A DNA stretch of 64,000 nucleotides from G963662265 sp963668545. Its GTDB lineage: Bacteria; Spirochaetota; Spirochaetia; CADAEX01. Both the position numbers and the translations under genes were made by a program. Below, in pieces: positions 34,338-43,463 of the stretch. The stretch's first letter is position 1, and each line of letters begins with the position of its first letter. The stretch covers positions 558,001 to 622,000 of the forward strand of contig OY764868.1 in NCBI GenBank assembly GCA_963668545.1, given 5' to 3'. The notes below the pieces were generated by a model. The model had not been told where the DNA came from and ran no database searches. It worked only from the letters and a program-made list of their open reading frames with translations.

Positions 34338-34913
34338 TTACCAGTTTTCACCGAGAATTTCAAAATGTGCTTTGGGATGGAGGCATGCCGGACAGACATC
34401 TGGAGCTTCAGTTCCTTCATGAAGGTATCCGCAGTTCCTGCATCTCCATATAACAACATTTCCTCTCTTGAAGACCTTGCCTTCTTCTATGTTTTTCATG
34501 AGATCAAGGTATCTTTTTTCATGCTGCTTTTCTGATATTGAAATTGCCTCAAAAGCCTTTGCAACTACCTCAAACCCCTCTTCTCTTGCTTTTGCGGCAA
34601 AAGAAGGATACATATCAGTCCATTCATGGTTTTCACCTTCTGCTGCATGTTTGAGATTTGTAAGAGTATCTTCTTCCTTGCCTGCAGGGAAAGATGCTGT
34701 AATTTCACATTCTCCCCCCTCAAGAAACCTGAAGAACCGCTTTGCATGTTCTTTTTCCTGATTTGCTGTTTCTTCAAAAATATCTGAAATCTGGACATAT
34801 CCCTCTTTTTTTGCTATTGAAGCGTACATTGTATATCTGTTTCTTGCCTGAGACTCTCCGGCAAACGCTGCCATGAGATTTTTTTCAGTTTCTGTACCTT
34901 TTATGCTTTTCAT
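34338..34913 (-). CDS. rbr: Rubrerythrin (peroxide reductase)
   Basis: A 191-residue rubrerythrin: a four-helix di-iron domain (Glu20, the EETANQEKEHAKR helix and the SISEKQHEKRY helix) and a C-terminal rubredoxin-like domain with CRNC and CPAC. It reduces hydrogen peroxide. It is first in the operon, preceded by AAAGGAG and a strong promoter. Confidence 0.95.
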   Translation of the reverse strand: MKSIKGTETEKNLMAAFAGESQARNRYTMYASIAKKEGYVQISDIFEETANQEKEHAKRFFRFLEGGECEITASFPAGKEEDTLTNLKHAAEGENHEWTDMYPSFAAKAREEGFEVVAKAFEAISISEKQHEKRYLDLMKNIEEGKVFKRGNVVIWRCRNCGYLHEGTEAPDVCPACLHPKAHFEILGENW

Positions 34914-34949
34914 TTTTTCTCCTTTATTTAATAGTAATAATTCCCATTA

Positions 34950-34978
34950 AGGATAAAAGTTATTTACCCCTGTGTCAA
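34950..34978 (-). promoter_or_regulatory. Sigma70 promoter of the rubrerythrin operon
   Basis: On the minus strand TTGACA (34978-34973), a 17-base spacer and TATCCT (34955-34950), giving a leader of about 30 bases. A 12-bp palindrome TTATTATAATAA at 35009-35020, upstream of the -35, resembles a PerR/Fur box. A PerR-like gene is at 36131-36517. Confidence 0.7.
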
Positions 34979-35143
34979 TAATATTTCATTTGGGCTAAGT
35001 TCCATGTATTATTATAATAACTGGAAAGGCTGATTACAACTTATATTTTATTAAATTGCTTTTCAAACTGCAGATACAGTTCCTCATGTGTTAAACCGGG
35101 ACGTCTGTCCCTTAAAGCAAATAAACAATATTTAAGTGCTTTA

Positions 35144-35363
35144 CTAAACAAACTGTTTATATAATTCGTTATAGTTTAAACTGGGGACACCTGTCCCGCT
35201 GACTCAAACAGATTATGCTTGAGGGTTTCTGCTAAACAAACTGTTTATATAATTCGTTATAGTTTAAACTGGGGACACCTGTCCCGCTGACTCAAACAGA
35301 TTATGCTTGAGGGTTTCTGCTAAACAAACTGTTTATATAATTCGTCATAGTTTAAACTGGGGT
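35144..35363. repeat. 88-bp direct tandem repeat, 2.5 copies, third copy inside a gene end
   Basis: Copies run 35144-35231 and 35232-35319, and a 44-base part copy 35320-35363. Full copies differ little if at all. The part copy differs by one base. The first half of each unit equals the last 44 bases of the TIGR02757 gene, including its stop. The second half holds the hairpin GGGACACCTGTCCC. A decayed relative (GGGACGTCTGTCCC) is at about 35098-35115. The rest of the gene-free stretch 34914-35143 holds the rubrerythrin promoter and no gene. Confidence 0.9.
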
Positions 35364-36117
35364 GGATTCCAAGTCTTGTCAGGCTGAAGTCAAACCTTAC
35401 TGGATCAACAGGATCAAATTTTCTCAGACAGTCTGTAATTTCAAGGGCGCTTTTCATATCCCCGTTTTTCCTTGAAAGAAAACCGAGGATTGTACCTATC
35501 TGCATCATATGGGTGTCCAGAGGAACAATAAGACTTGCCGGAGATATCCCTTTCCAGCCACCCGGGTCAACAGAATCCTTTCTTACCATCCATCTCAGAT
35601 AAAGATTAAGTCTTTTGCATGCGCTTCCCTTTTCAGGATCAGGTATGAGTCTGTAAGCAGCTGAGGAACCGCTGTTTATTACAGAGGAAAATAAAGAGAG
35701 TGCAGGTATCATTTCGTTATCAGATTTTTCAAGTGAATAAATAAAGAGTTCATTGAGTGAACCGTATTGTTTTACCGCATCTCTCAGTCCTGAAAGGAAA
35801 TCTGTCAGGGATTCTGAATTATAGAACCTGTATCTGAAATCTGAAAACAGTTCTGCCATATCCCTGTCATTCATTGAAAGAAGATTTTCAAAGGGGGAGG
35901 GGAGTCTGTCAAGTACCTTTTTTACTGCATCAAGTATAAGGTTTACCCTTCCCACCGCGAGGGATGCTGCAATAATGCCGGCAATCTCCCTGTCTCCGGG
36001 ATCATTATATGCGGAAAGGAATTCAAGCGGATCGGGATGTATATAGCATGGCTTGTGATATCTTTCATATATGGATTCAAGAAGCGATGATAAAGAGTTT
36101 TTTGAGTAATTATTCAT
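35320..36117 (-). CDS. TIGR02757 (DUF2400) family protein
   Basis: A protein of about 265 residues if started at the ATG 36117, 13 bases after the PerR-like stop; a start at 36177 would overlap that gene. The family's features are visible: LLESIYERYHKPCYIHPDPLEF cut by family spacing, DREIAGIIAASLAVGRVN, an FRYRF motif, LYLRWMVRKD and LDTHM. Function of the family is unknown; the fold recalls HhH-GPD glycosylases. Its final 44 bases are shared with the adjacent tandem repeat, so the C-terminus (PSLNYDELYKQFV) sits in duplicated DNA. Confidence 0.8.
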   Translation of the reverse strand: MNNYSKNSLSSLLESIYERYHKPCYIHPDPLEFLSAYNDPGDREIAGIIAASLAVGRVNLILDAVKKVLDRLPSPFENLLSMNDRDMAELFSDFRYRFYNSESLTDFLSGLRDAVKQYGSLNELFIYSLEKSDNEMIPALSLFSSVINSGSSAAYRLIPDPEKGSACKRLNLYLRWMVRKDSVDPGGWKGISPASLIVPLDTHMMQIGTILGFLSRKNGDMKSALEITDCLRKFDPVDPVRFDFSLTRLGIHPSLNYDELYKQFV

Positions 36118-36130
36118 TCCCCGGTCTTTT

Positions 36131-36517
36131 CTACTCCGCCTGTCTGCTGCATTCAGCGCAGTATCCCGAGTATTCAAGAGTCGAGGATTTTACTGTCCTT
36201 TCTGATACCCAGGTTGCTGTTTCCGGAAGCAGCGGTACATTGATTTCCAGGGGAATGTCTTCAACTTTTCCGCATTTGAGACATCTGAAGTGAGGATGAG
36301 GTTCTGCCGAAGGATCAAATCTGTTGTGACTTGTCCCTGATTCTATTTTAAGAATTGTTCCTGATTCAGCCAGTTTTTCAAGATTTCTGTATACAGTGCC
36401 AAGGCTGATTTTAGGGAGGATTTCCCTGACTTCAGAATATATTATATCAGCGCCTGGATGGTCTTTGTGCTTTTTAAGCTGTTCAAGAATAACCTTTCTC
36501 TGTTTTGTTATTCTCAT
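36131..36517 (-). CDS. Fur-family regulator, PerR-like
   Basis: A 128-residue Fur-family protein: winged helix (ISLGTVYRNLEKL recognition helix), then HNRFDPSAEPHPHFRCLKCGKVEDI with the regulatory-metal ligands, and a C-terminal CAEC pairing with CLKC for structural zinc. RFD in place of HHDH favours PerR over Fur. It lies next to the rubrerythrin/dfx/FprA set, a typical PerR regulon, and near PerR-like AT palindromes. Preceded by GGAG seven bases before the ATG. Confidence 0.85.
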   Translation of the reverse strand: MRITKQRKVILEQLKKHKDHPGADIIYSEVREILPKISLGTVYRNLEKLAESGTILKIESGTSHNRFDPSAEPHPHFRCLKCGKVEDIPLEINVPLLPETATWVSERTVKSSTLEYSGYCAECSRQAE

Positions 36518-36814
36518 TATATCTCCATTGAATAATGTTATATAGAAGTTGGAAAATACTGATTGATACAGCCTGATCCCTGCAGCTGATCCAACATCAG
36601 CGGGGATCCATATTCATACTTCCGGTTATTCTCCTGTCGTCTGCAGCTTCTATATGTGAAAAAACAATAAAAACCTGTATTCAATCTAATAATTAATAAT
36701 AGCAGTTATTTAATTAGTCAACTGCCTGAATGCACTATGGTTTATAAAAAATTACGGCTCGAATCATGCACTGCTGATTCAGGTTTTTTTTGTGTCTGAT
36801 GATATGTCCAGGGT
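36518..36814. other. Gene-free spacer with two hairpins
   Basis: No coding frame is convincing. A hairpin GATCCC...GGGGATC with a CTGA/TCAG inner stem is at about 36575-36608. GAATCA...TGATTC followed by a T8 on the plus strand is at 36761-36790. Neither is clearly tied to a gene. Confidence 0.4.
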
Positions 36815-37366
36815 TTACAGCTTTTCCGCCGCTTCTGAAGCTTTTTTCATTATATCGGCCCTGTCTTTCACTTCCCCCGGCACTTCCACGCTGTGTGCAA
36901 TAATTGAATCAGTTATCTCGATATCAAGGGATTCCATCCGTTTTCTGACATTGGCATAGCAGTCGGAATATGCGTTTATATCTGTATGTCCCTGTGAAAA
37001 CACGAGAACAGCTTTTTTCCCTTTTTCAAGCCTGGAATTTCTGGAAGAGTCTTTCAGGCTGTACATCCTGTCCATTAATATTTTAAGCTGTCCGGATATG
37101 CATCCCATGTAATTCGGGCTGCCGAGGATGATTCTGTCTGCCTTTTTCATTTTATCAAGGAGATCTGATATATCATCATTCATGATACACTTATCCCCCT
37201 TTGTCCTGCAGTATTTACAGGCCTGGCATCCTTTCAGACTGAGATCGTTCAGTCTTACAAAATCTGTTTCAGAACCATTTTCACCAAGAATATCCATGAT
37301 TTTTTTTATCACTGTTTCGCTGTTTCCCCCTTTTCTGGGGCTTCCTGAAATAGCAAGTACTTTCAA
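36815..37366 (-). CDS. Flavodoxin-like NAD(P)H-dependent FMN reductase
   Basis: The start is the TTG at 37366, preceded by GAGGTGAT, a near-complete anti-16S match, at four bases. This gives 183 residues beginning KVLAISGSPRKGGNSE, the FMN phosphate-binding loop. CQACKYCRTKGDKC provides a four-cysteine cluster region as in iron-sulfur flavoproteins (Isf-like). GSPNYMGCISGQLK and the flavin-ring loop follow. Such proteins move electrons from ferredoxin or NAD(P)H to O2/H2O2 or other acceptors in anaerobes. Confidence 0.8.
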   Translation of the reverse strand: MKVLAISGSPRKGGNSETVIKKIMDILGENGSETDFVRLNDLSLKGCQACKYCRTKGDKCIMNDDISDLLDKMKKADRIILGSPNYMGCISGQLKILMDRMYSLKDSSRNSRLEKGKKAVLVFSQGHTDINAYSDCYANVRKRMESLDIEITDSIIAHSVEVPGEVKDRADIMKKASEAAEKL

Positions 37367-37505
37367 ACTATCACCTCGCTGATTTATGGGAACCAACCGG
37401 AGGTTATCCGCAGGGTGTGGATGTTCCCTTAATAAAGAGGAGTCTGTTTCTCCTTATATAACTGTCAGATACTATATATAATAACAGATAAAGTAAATAG
37501 ATCTA

Positions 37506-38189
37506 TCAGTAGGAGGATTCCCCTTTTCCGCCTTTTACAATTGCTATTCCCGAGCTTGTACCAAGCCTTTCTGCTCCTGCCCTGATCATTCTTACAGCAT
37601 CTTCGTAGCTTCTTACCCCGCCTGAGGCTTTTACCTTTACTCTGTCTGAAACTGATGCCCTCATGAGAGCTACATCCTCTTCGGTTGCTCCTGCAGTAGA
37701 GAACCCTGTTGATGTCTTGACAAAATCAGCACCTGCCTTTTCCGCAATTCTGCATGCAGTTTTCTTTTCCTCATCAGTCAGCAGAGCTGTTTCAATAATA
37801 ACCTTGAGAATAATTCCTTCACCGCAGCTTTTCCTGACGCAGCTTATATCCTCTTCAAATTTATCGAGTTTTCCCTCCTTGAGAAAACCGATATTTATAA
37901 CCATATCTATTTCTCCTGCACCTTCTGATACTGCAATGGAAGCTTCAAATCCCTTGGATTCGCTGTTCATTGCCCCGAGAGGAAAACCGACAACAGAACA
38001 GACTTTTACACTGCTTCCTTTCAGCTGTTCGGATGCAAGAAGCACTCTGGATGAATTGACACATACAGAACAGAAATTATATTCAACAGCTTCCCTGCAG
38101 AGTCTGATAATATCTTCTTCTGTTGCATCAGCCTTTAGAATAGTATGATCAATATATGAGGAAAGATTCCTGATATCTGATTCAGCCAT
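37506..38189 (-). CDS. deoC: Deoxyribose-phosphate aldolase
   Basis: A 227-residue class I aldolase. The Schiff-base lysine is in FVKTSTGFST and the second active-site lysine is in VKASGGVRSYEDA. The N-terminal IDHTILKADAT and CSVVGFPLGAM are family signatures. It splits deoxyribose 5-phosphate to acetaldehyde and glyceraldehyde 3-phosphate. GGGGAGG precedes the start. It stands alone, divergent from pncB. Confidence 0.95.
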   Translation of the reverse strand: MAESDIRNLSSYIDHTILKADATEEDIIRLCREAVEYNFCSVCVNSSRVLLASEQLKGSSVKVCSVVGFPLGAMNSESKGFEASIAVSEGAGEIDMVINIGFLKEGKLDKFEEDISCVRKSCGEGIILKVIIETALLTDEEKKTACRIAEKAGADFVKTSTGFSTAGATEEDVALMRASVSDRVKVKASGGVRSYEDAVRMIRAGAERLGTSSGIAIVKGGKGESSY

Positions 38190-38401
38190 AATTGCCTCCC
38201 CGTTTTTTGTAACTGTTATTACAAGGATAGTTTAATTTTATATCCGGGGCAATAGCATGGAATATGTTTGACACAGTAAGCAAGGCATTAAAAAGTGTAA
38301 AAACAGGTGAATTTATCAGGCGGAAATAGTAAACTAAAAGTCAGTGCTGATTAAAATTAATTGTTTTAACTCTGCTGAATCAGACAGTGAAAGGAATTAT
38401 A

Positions 38402-39616
38402 ATGATGAATATGGGTAAACGTCTTGACAGTTTTGTTTTTGATCTTCCTGTAAACGAGCTCAGAAGGGGATACAGGAGCGATATATATTTCTGGAGGGAA
38501 AAAAGAGCACTGGAAGAACATGGGATAGAACCTGAGGTTGTAATGCAGGTTTTTCAGAAGAAAAATGCAGTTATCTGCGGAATTGATGAATCACTTGCAG
38601 TGCTCAAGGTGGCATCGGGAAGATACAGAGATTACAGAAAGGCTTATAAGCTGTTTGACCGCTTCATTGAGCTGAAGAAGGAAGCACGGCAGTTTTTCTC
38701 CAGCAGCAGAAACAAATATATAGAAATACTGAGCAGAAAAATGGAGATAGGAGAAGAACTGGATTCTCTATGGATTGATGAATATCAGGATCTTGCTGTA
38801 GAAACGCTGAAGGATGGCGATATTATTTCTCCATGGGAAAGTGTCATGCATATTAAAGGCAAAATCACCTCATTTGCCCATCTGGAGACTATATATCTTG
38901 GTATTCTTGCCAGGAGAACCAGGGTTGCCACAAATGTGAGGAGTGTTGTTGAGGCTGCATCAGGCACCCCTGTACTCTACTTTCCTGCCCGTTTTGATCA
39001 CTGGGAAGTCCAGGGGGGAGACGGCTATGCAGCCCATATCGGAGGTGCTGCCGGTGTATCAACCCTGGCCCAGGGAGAATGGTGGGGAGCCAAGGCTTCC
39101 GGAACAGTCCCCCATTCCATGATTGCCGCTTTTGAAGGGGATACTGTCGGAGCTGTCCGTGTATTCGGTGAGAGCTATCCTGATACAAACCTTGTCGCAC
39201 TTGTTGATTTTGATAATGACTGTGTGGGTACTTCTGTCAGATGTGCAGAGGCACTGGGAGAGAAACTATGGGGTGTAAGGCTTGATACTTCAGAAAAGAT
39301 GGTTGACAGCTCTGTTTTCAGCCATATGGGGAGTTTTAAACCCACCGGAGTTATTCCTGAACTTGTTTTCATGACCAGAGAAGCACTGGACAGAAAAGGA
39401 TTCAGCAATGTCAGGATAGTTGTATCCGGAGGTTTCACACCTGAAAAGATAAGTGAGTTTGTTGAACGCAGGGCCCCTGTTGATGCGTACGGTATCGGAA
39501 GCTTTCTTCTTCAGGGCAATTTTGACTACACTGCAGATATTGTCATGGTCAACGGCAATCCCTGTTCCAAGAAAGGGAGGGGATACAATGTCAATCCGAG
39601 GCTTGAAAATGCATGA
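38402..39616 (+). CDS. pncB: Nicotinate phosphoribosyltransferase
   Basis: The start at 38402 has AAAGGAAT upstream; an earlier GTG at 38387 would overlap that site. The product, about 404 residues, makes nicotinate mononucleotide from nicotinate and PRPP. Visible marks are LRRGYRSDIYF near the N-terminus, YLGILARRTRVATN, the PRPP/phosphate loops HSMIAAFEGD and VSGGFTPEKI, and YGIGSFLL. The next gene is nicotinamidase, so both arms of nicotinamide salvage are encoded together. Confidence 0.85.
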   Translation: MMNMGKRLDSFVFDLPVNELRRGYRSDIYFWREKRALEEHGIEPEVVMQVFQKKNAVICGIDESLAVLKVASGRYRDYRKAYKLFDRFIELKKEARQFFSSSRNKYIEILSRKMEIGEELDSLWIDEYQDLAVETLKDGDIISPWESVMHIKGKITSFAHLETIYLGILARRTRVATNVRSVVEAASGTPVLYFPARFDHWEVQGGDGYAAHIGGAAGVSTLAQGEWWGAKASGTVPHSMIAAFEGDTVGAVRVFGESYPDTNLVALVDFDNDCVGTSVRCAEALGEKLWGVRLDTSEKMVDSSVFSHMGSFKPTGVIPELVFMTREALDRKGFSNVRIVVSGGFTPEKISEFVERRAPVDAYGIGSFLLQGNFDYTADIVMVNGNPCSKKGRGYNVNPRLENA

Positions 39617-39675
39617 CAGGCTTTTCTGTGCTATAATAAAAAACGTTATATACCTTTGTAATTCAGGAGAAGTTG

Positions 39676-40233
39676 ATGGGAAAAGACTGTAACAGAGCTT
39701 TAATTGTTGTTGATATGCAGAATGATTTCTGCCCGGGAGGTGCACTGGCTGTTGCTGACGGCGACAGGATAATATCAGATATAAATAAACTTGTCCTTGA
39801 GTTTGTAAAGGAGGGATGTCCTGTTGTTTTTACAAGGGACTGGCATCCAAGAAACCACTGTTCATTTTCTGAAAACGGAGGGATGTGGCCTGTACACTGT
39901 GTTGCTGATACCGTAGGGGCGGCCTTTCACAGGGAACTGTTTGTTCCGGAAACAGCTGTTATCATATCGAAAGCGCACCGTCCTTTTCCTGATGCCTATT
40001 CAGGATTTCAGGGAACAGACCTTGAACAGGTGCTTAAAATAAACGGCGTAACTGAAGTGACTGTATGCGGCCTTGCCACTGATTACTGTGTTAAAGCCAC
40101 TGCACTTGACGCTGTTGAAGCAGGGTTTAAAACTGCTGTTGTCAAAGATGCGGTCAAGGCTGTAAATATTGCACCTGATGACGGCAGGAAAGCTTTTGAA
40201 GAGATGAAAAAAAAGGGTGTTGATGTTTTGTAG
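39676..40233 (+). CDS. pncA: Nicotinamidase
   Basis: A 185-residue isochorismatase-fold amidase converting nicotinamide to nicotinate. The catalytic triad is Asp13 (VVDMQNDF), Lys99 and Cys138 (GLATDYCVKAT). Metal ligands are Asp55, His57 and His61 (FTRDWHPRNH). The start has AGGAG eight bases upstream, 59 bases after pncB, so the two are probably co-transcribed. Confidence 0.95.
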   Translation: MGKDCNRALIVVDMQNDFCPGGALAVADGDRIISDINKLVLEFVKEGCPVVFTRDWHPRNHCSFSENGGMWPVHCVADTVGAAFHRELFVPETAVIISKAHRPFPDAYSGFQGTDLEQVLKINGVTEVTVCGLATDYCVKATALDAVEAGFKTAVVKDAVKAVNIAPDDGRKAFEEMKKKGVDVL

Positions 40234-40271
40234 TCTTAATAGTCCCGGTGATAATTAAGGGGAGGTCTGTT

Positions 40272-42620
40272 GTGAATAATTATTCAATTTTAGAGAAAAG
40301 TTTCAGGGAAAAGCATGCTTTTACTGAAAAGAACAACAGACTCAGATATCTTGTAACGGAAAATTTTCCTGTACTGGGTCTTCTTGCTTCATTGAGATTC
40401 CTGGAATGGTGCTCAGAAAATCCTGAAGGTATTGTGAGCCTTCCTACCGGGAAAACTCCCGAATACTTTATAAAATGGACTGATTTCCTGATTTCAAACT
40501 GGGAATCGGAAAAAGCACAGACAATAAGGGGAAAATACTCGTATCCCTTTAAAAAAAGACCTGAACTCGGAAAAATCACTTTTGTTCAGATTGATGAATT
40601 TTATCCTATTTCATCTTTCCAGCACAACAGCTTTTATTATTATGTAAACAAATACTATATTGATGGTTTCGGTTTTGACAGAAAAAAATCCCTCTTTATA
40701 AACTCAGATGAAATTCCTCTTCCCGGAGAAAAGCATTTTCTTGATCTGTTTCCCGATAAGAGGGTTGATCTGTCACTTCGTGAGAGACAGCCCAGTAACA
40801 GAAGGGAGGAAATGGTTCAGAAAGCTATTTTCATGATAGACAGCTGGTGTATGGAATATGAGAGAAGAATCAGGGAAATGGGGGGGATAGGATTTTTCCT
40901 GGGCGGAATTGGTCCTGACGGGCATATTGCATTTAATACACGGGGATCTTCCCATTATTCTCCAACCAGGCTTACCTCAACCAATTTTGAGACACAGGCT
41001 GTTTCAGCTGCCGACCTGGGGGGTATTGAAAGTGCAAGAAACCGGGCTGTAATTACAATAGGTCTTGAAACAATAACATACAGCAAAAAGACAGCAGTTG
41101 TGATAATGGCTGCCGGCTCTGCAAAGGCTTCTGTTGTCAGGGATTCAATAGAGAAATCCCCTTCAAGCATATATCCTGCCACTGTCCTTGCAGGGCTTGA
41201 TAATGCATGCTTTTATCTTACGGAAAGCGCTGCCTCCCTTCTTGAAGGTTCTGTTGATGAATACTTCAGCCCTGAGAAGTGGAATACTGAAAAGACGGAA
41301 AGGGCAGTCCTGAATTTGTGCAGGAACAGGAATGTTTTTGCCAGCAGGCTTACAGTTCAGGATTTTATGACAGATGAATATGGCGGGAGGATACCTTCCT
41401 TGATGAAAACAGCAGAAAGGGAAGCTGTGAAATCAGTAATAAGTGAGGTTAAAGGATCAGTTATTGAAAAAATTAATAAAGGAATGAAAGGTGAGGAGAA
41501 TACGGTTTTCCTTCATACAGGACCCCATCATGATGATATAATGCTTGGTATTCTCCCGTATGTTAACAAGCAGCTTTATTCCTCTTCAAACAGATCTGTC
41601 TTTGCTGTTCTTACTTCAGGGTTCACTGCAGTTACAAACCAATATCTTAAATCTCTTCTGGAAAGAACCCTGTCTTTTATATCTGAAAAACGGATAGAAA
41701 TGATTTATTATGATGATTTTTTCGATGAAGGATATAAGAATAAAAGATACAAGGATATTTACAGTTTTCTTATCAGCCTTGCAATGAGGTCTGAAACAGG
41801 AATGGAAAGATCTGTCTGCCACCGTCTTGTAAGGTCTGTTGCTGAGATATTCAGAATCAGTAATATCGAGGAACTTGTTTCATGCATAGACCATCTTCTC
41901 CTTACAATCTCTCTCAGCTATGACGGGGAGAAGGACCTTCCCGATATCCAGAAACTCAAGGGAATGATACGGGAATTCGAGGAAGAACTTGTCTGGGCGC
42001 ATTCAGGGGTTGATCTTGAAGATATTCACCACCTGAGACTGGGCTTTTATCAGGGGGATATTTTTACAGAAACACCGGAAATTGAAAGGGATGTACAGCC
42101 TTTTATTGAGCTTTTTGAAAAAACCGGTCCAGATGTTATTTCCCTTGTCATGGACCCTGAAGGAAGCGGACCTGATACGCATTACAAGGTTCTCCAGGTG
42201 ATTGCAGAGGCTCTGAGAATAATCGGAAGAAAGAGGGACCTTTCCGGGTTGAGGATTATCGGGTACAGAAATATCTGGTACAGGTTCCGTCCTTCCGAGG
42301 CGGACATAATTGTTCCTGTCTCTCTTAATTCTCTTTCCGTGCTGCGGGATGCCTTCTCCTCATGCTACAGAAGCCAGGTGAATGCCTCTTTTCCAAGCTA
42401 TGAATATGACGGGCCTTTCTCAGAGCTGGCTCAGAAGATCTGGGCAGAGCAGCTTTCTGATATTCAGCTGCTGCTTGGAAAAGATTATTTCTATCAGTCT
42501 TCCGATCCCCTTCTGAGATCGGCACATGGCCTTGTTTTTCTCAAAGAGATGAGTGTTGAAGAATTTCTTGTCCAGGCCAGGGAACTTGAAAAATCCACAG
42601 AAGGGGGAGTGAGCTGGTAA
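40272..42620 (+). CDS. Glucosamine-6-phosphate deaminase (NagB-like) fused to LmbE/PIG-L deacetylase
   Basis: The start is the GTG at 40272, preceded by GGGGAGG at seven bases (782 residues). Residues 1 to about 360 form a NagB-like isomerase/deaminase: SLPTGKTP at 56-63, VQIDEFYPI and GGIGPDGHIAFNTRGS. From about 405 a PIG-L/LmbE domain follows, with the zinc motif PHHDD at 418-422 and AHSGVDLEDIHHLRLGFY later. This NagB-LmbE fusion occurs in spirochaetes and Bacteroidetes. It could couple N-deacetylation and deamination of amino-sugar substrates; the natural substrate is not established. Confidence 0.85.
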   Translation: MNNYSILEKSFREKHAFTEKNNRLRYLVTENFPVLGLLASLRFLEWCSENPEGIVSLPTGKTPEYFIKWTDFLISNWESEKAQTIRGKYSYPFKKRPELGKITFVQIDEFYPISSFQHNSFYYYVNKYYIDGFGFDRKKSLFINSDEIPLPGEKHFLDLFPDKRVDLSLRERQPSNRREEMVQKAIFMIDSWCMEYERRIREMGGIGFFLGGIGPDGHIAFNTRGSSHYSPTRLTSTNFETQAVSAADLGGIESARNRAVITIGLETITYSKKTAVVIMAAGSAKASVVRDSIEKSPSSIYPATVLAGLDNACFYLTESAASLLEGSVDEYFSPEKWNTEKTERAVLNLCRNRNVFASRLTVQDFMTDEYGGRIPSLMKTAEREAVKSVISEVKGSVIEKINKGMKGEENTVFLHTGPHHDDIMLGILPYVNKQLYSSSNRSVFAVLTSGFTAVTNQYLKSLLERTLSFISEKRIEMIYYDDFFDEGYKNKRYKDIYSFLISLAMRSETGMERSVCHRLVRSVAEIFRISNIEELVSCIDHLLLTISLSYDGEKDLPDIQKLKGMIREFEEELVWAHSGVDLEDIHHLRLGFYQGDIFTETPEIERDVQPFIELFEKTGPDVISLVMDPEGSGPDTHYKVLQVIAEALRIIGRKRDLSGLRIIGYRNIWYRFRPSEADIIVPVSLNSLSVLRDAFSSCYRSQVNASFPSYEYDGPFSELAQKIWAEQLSDIQLLLGKDYFYQSSDPLLRSAHGLVFLKEMSVEEFLVQARELEKSTEGGVSW

Positions 42621-42682
42621 TCTGAGTGAAGGATATGGAATTATTAATTTGCTTTTATCCCTGAATTCATTAAATTTAAATT

Positions 42683-43438
42683 ATGAGAAAAATATTCATT
42701 CTTCTCTGCCTTTTTACTCCAGCTATTATTTTTTCTCAGAAACTGTCTGTTGTTGCTGATGAATGGCCTCCTTATCAGATTGTAGAGCCTGGGGGAAAGA
42801 TATCCGGTTTCGGTACAGAAGTAATCAGCAGTGTTCTTGATCTCATGGGACAGGAATATTTAATAAAGATACTTCCTTATACACGTGTCCATCATAACCT
42901 CAGAAGCGGCCTTTCTGATGCAGGTTTTCTGGTTACAAGGAATAAAGAAAGGGAGACCTATCTCTGGTACCCTGACGAACCGGTCCACACTCTGAAGCAT
43001 GTTTTATTTGCAAGATCAGATACAGAAATAGAAGCTGTAAAAGGCAGTTATGATTTTTTAAAAGGCTACAGTGTTGGGCTGACCAGGGAATATATATATC
43101 CTGATGATTTTCTGAAATCTCTTGAGGAAAATAATATACGGCATGAGTATGTAACAAGAGATGAACAGAATTTCATGAAGCTTGATACAGGCCGTATTGA
43201 TTTTGTTGTTGCTGATATAAGCAATGGACTGGCTATAATTAGGAAAAACAGTTTCAAAAGTACTGTTGTTCCGGTTGAAGATTATGTACTGGCGGAATAC
43301 AGCCTGTATATGGTCTGGAGCAAAAAACTGCGGGGGAAAAAATGGGCGGATACTTTTTCCGATAAACTTGCATATTTCAAGAAAACAGAAAAATACAGAC
43401 TGCTTTCTGAAAAATATTTTGCTGAAACAGTACCCTGA
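42683..43438 (+). CDS. Periplasmic amino-acid-type solute-binding protein (SBP_bac_3 family)
   Basis: A 251-residue secreted protein (signal about 1-18, ending IFSQ). It has the two-lobe SBP_bac_3 pattern DEWPPYQIVEPGGKISGFGTEV, ILPYTRVHHNLRSG and YVLAEYSLYMVWSKK. No ABC permease is adjacent, so it may be an orphan receptor or enzyme-like binding protein rather than part of a transporter. No Shine-Dalgarno is present; a TAAATT box six bases before the ATG suggests a leaderless message. Confidence 0.75.
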   Translation: MRKIFILLCLFTPAIIFSQKLSVVADEWPPYQIVEPGGKISGFGTEVISSVLDLMGQEYLIKILPYTRVHHNLRSGLSDAGFLVTRNKERETYLWYPDEPVHTLKHVLFARSDTEIEAVKGSYDFLKGYSVGLTREYIYPDDFLKSLEENNIRHEYVTRDEQNFMKLDTGRIDFVVADISNGLAIIRKNSFKSTVVPVEDYVLAEYSLYMVWSKKLRGKKWADTFSDKLAYFKKTEKYRLLSEKYFAETVP

Positions 43439-43463
43439 AAGGAGAGTTAGGCTCTGTTTTCTC

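Noticed and set aside
35144..35363. The repeated sequence considered as a CRISPR array
   Set aside because: Units are contiguous 88-bp copies without unique spacers, and no cas genes are nearby.
36761..36790. Hairpin with a T8 run on the plus strand as a terminator
   Set aside because: No plus-strand gene precedes it, and on the minus strand the T-run is on the wrong side.
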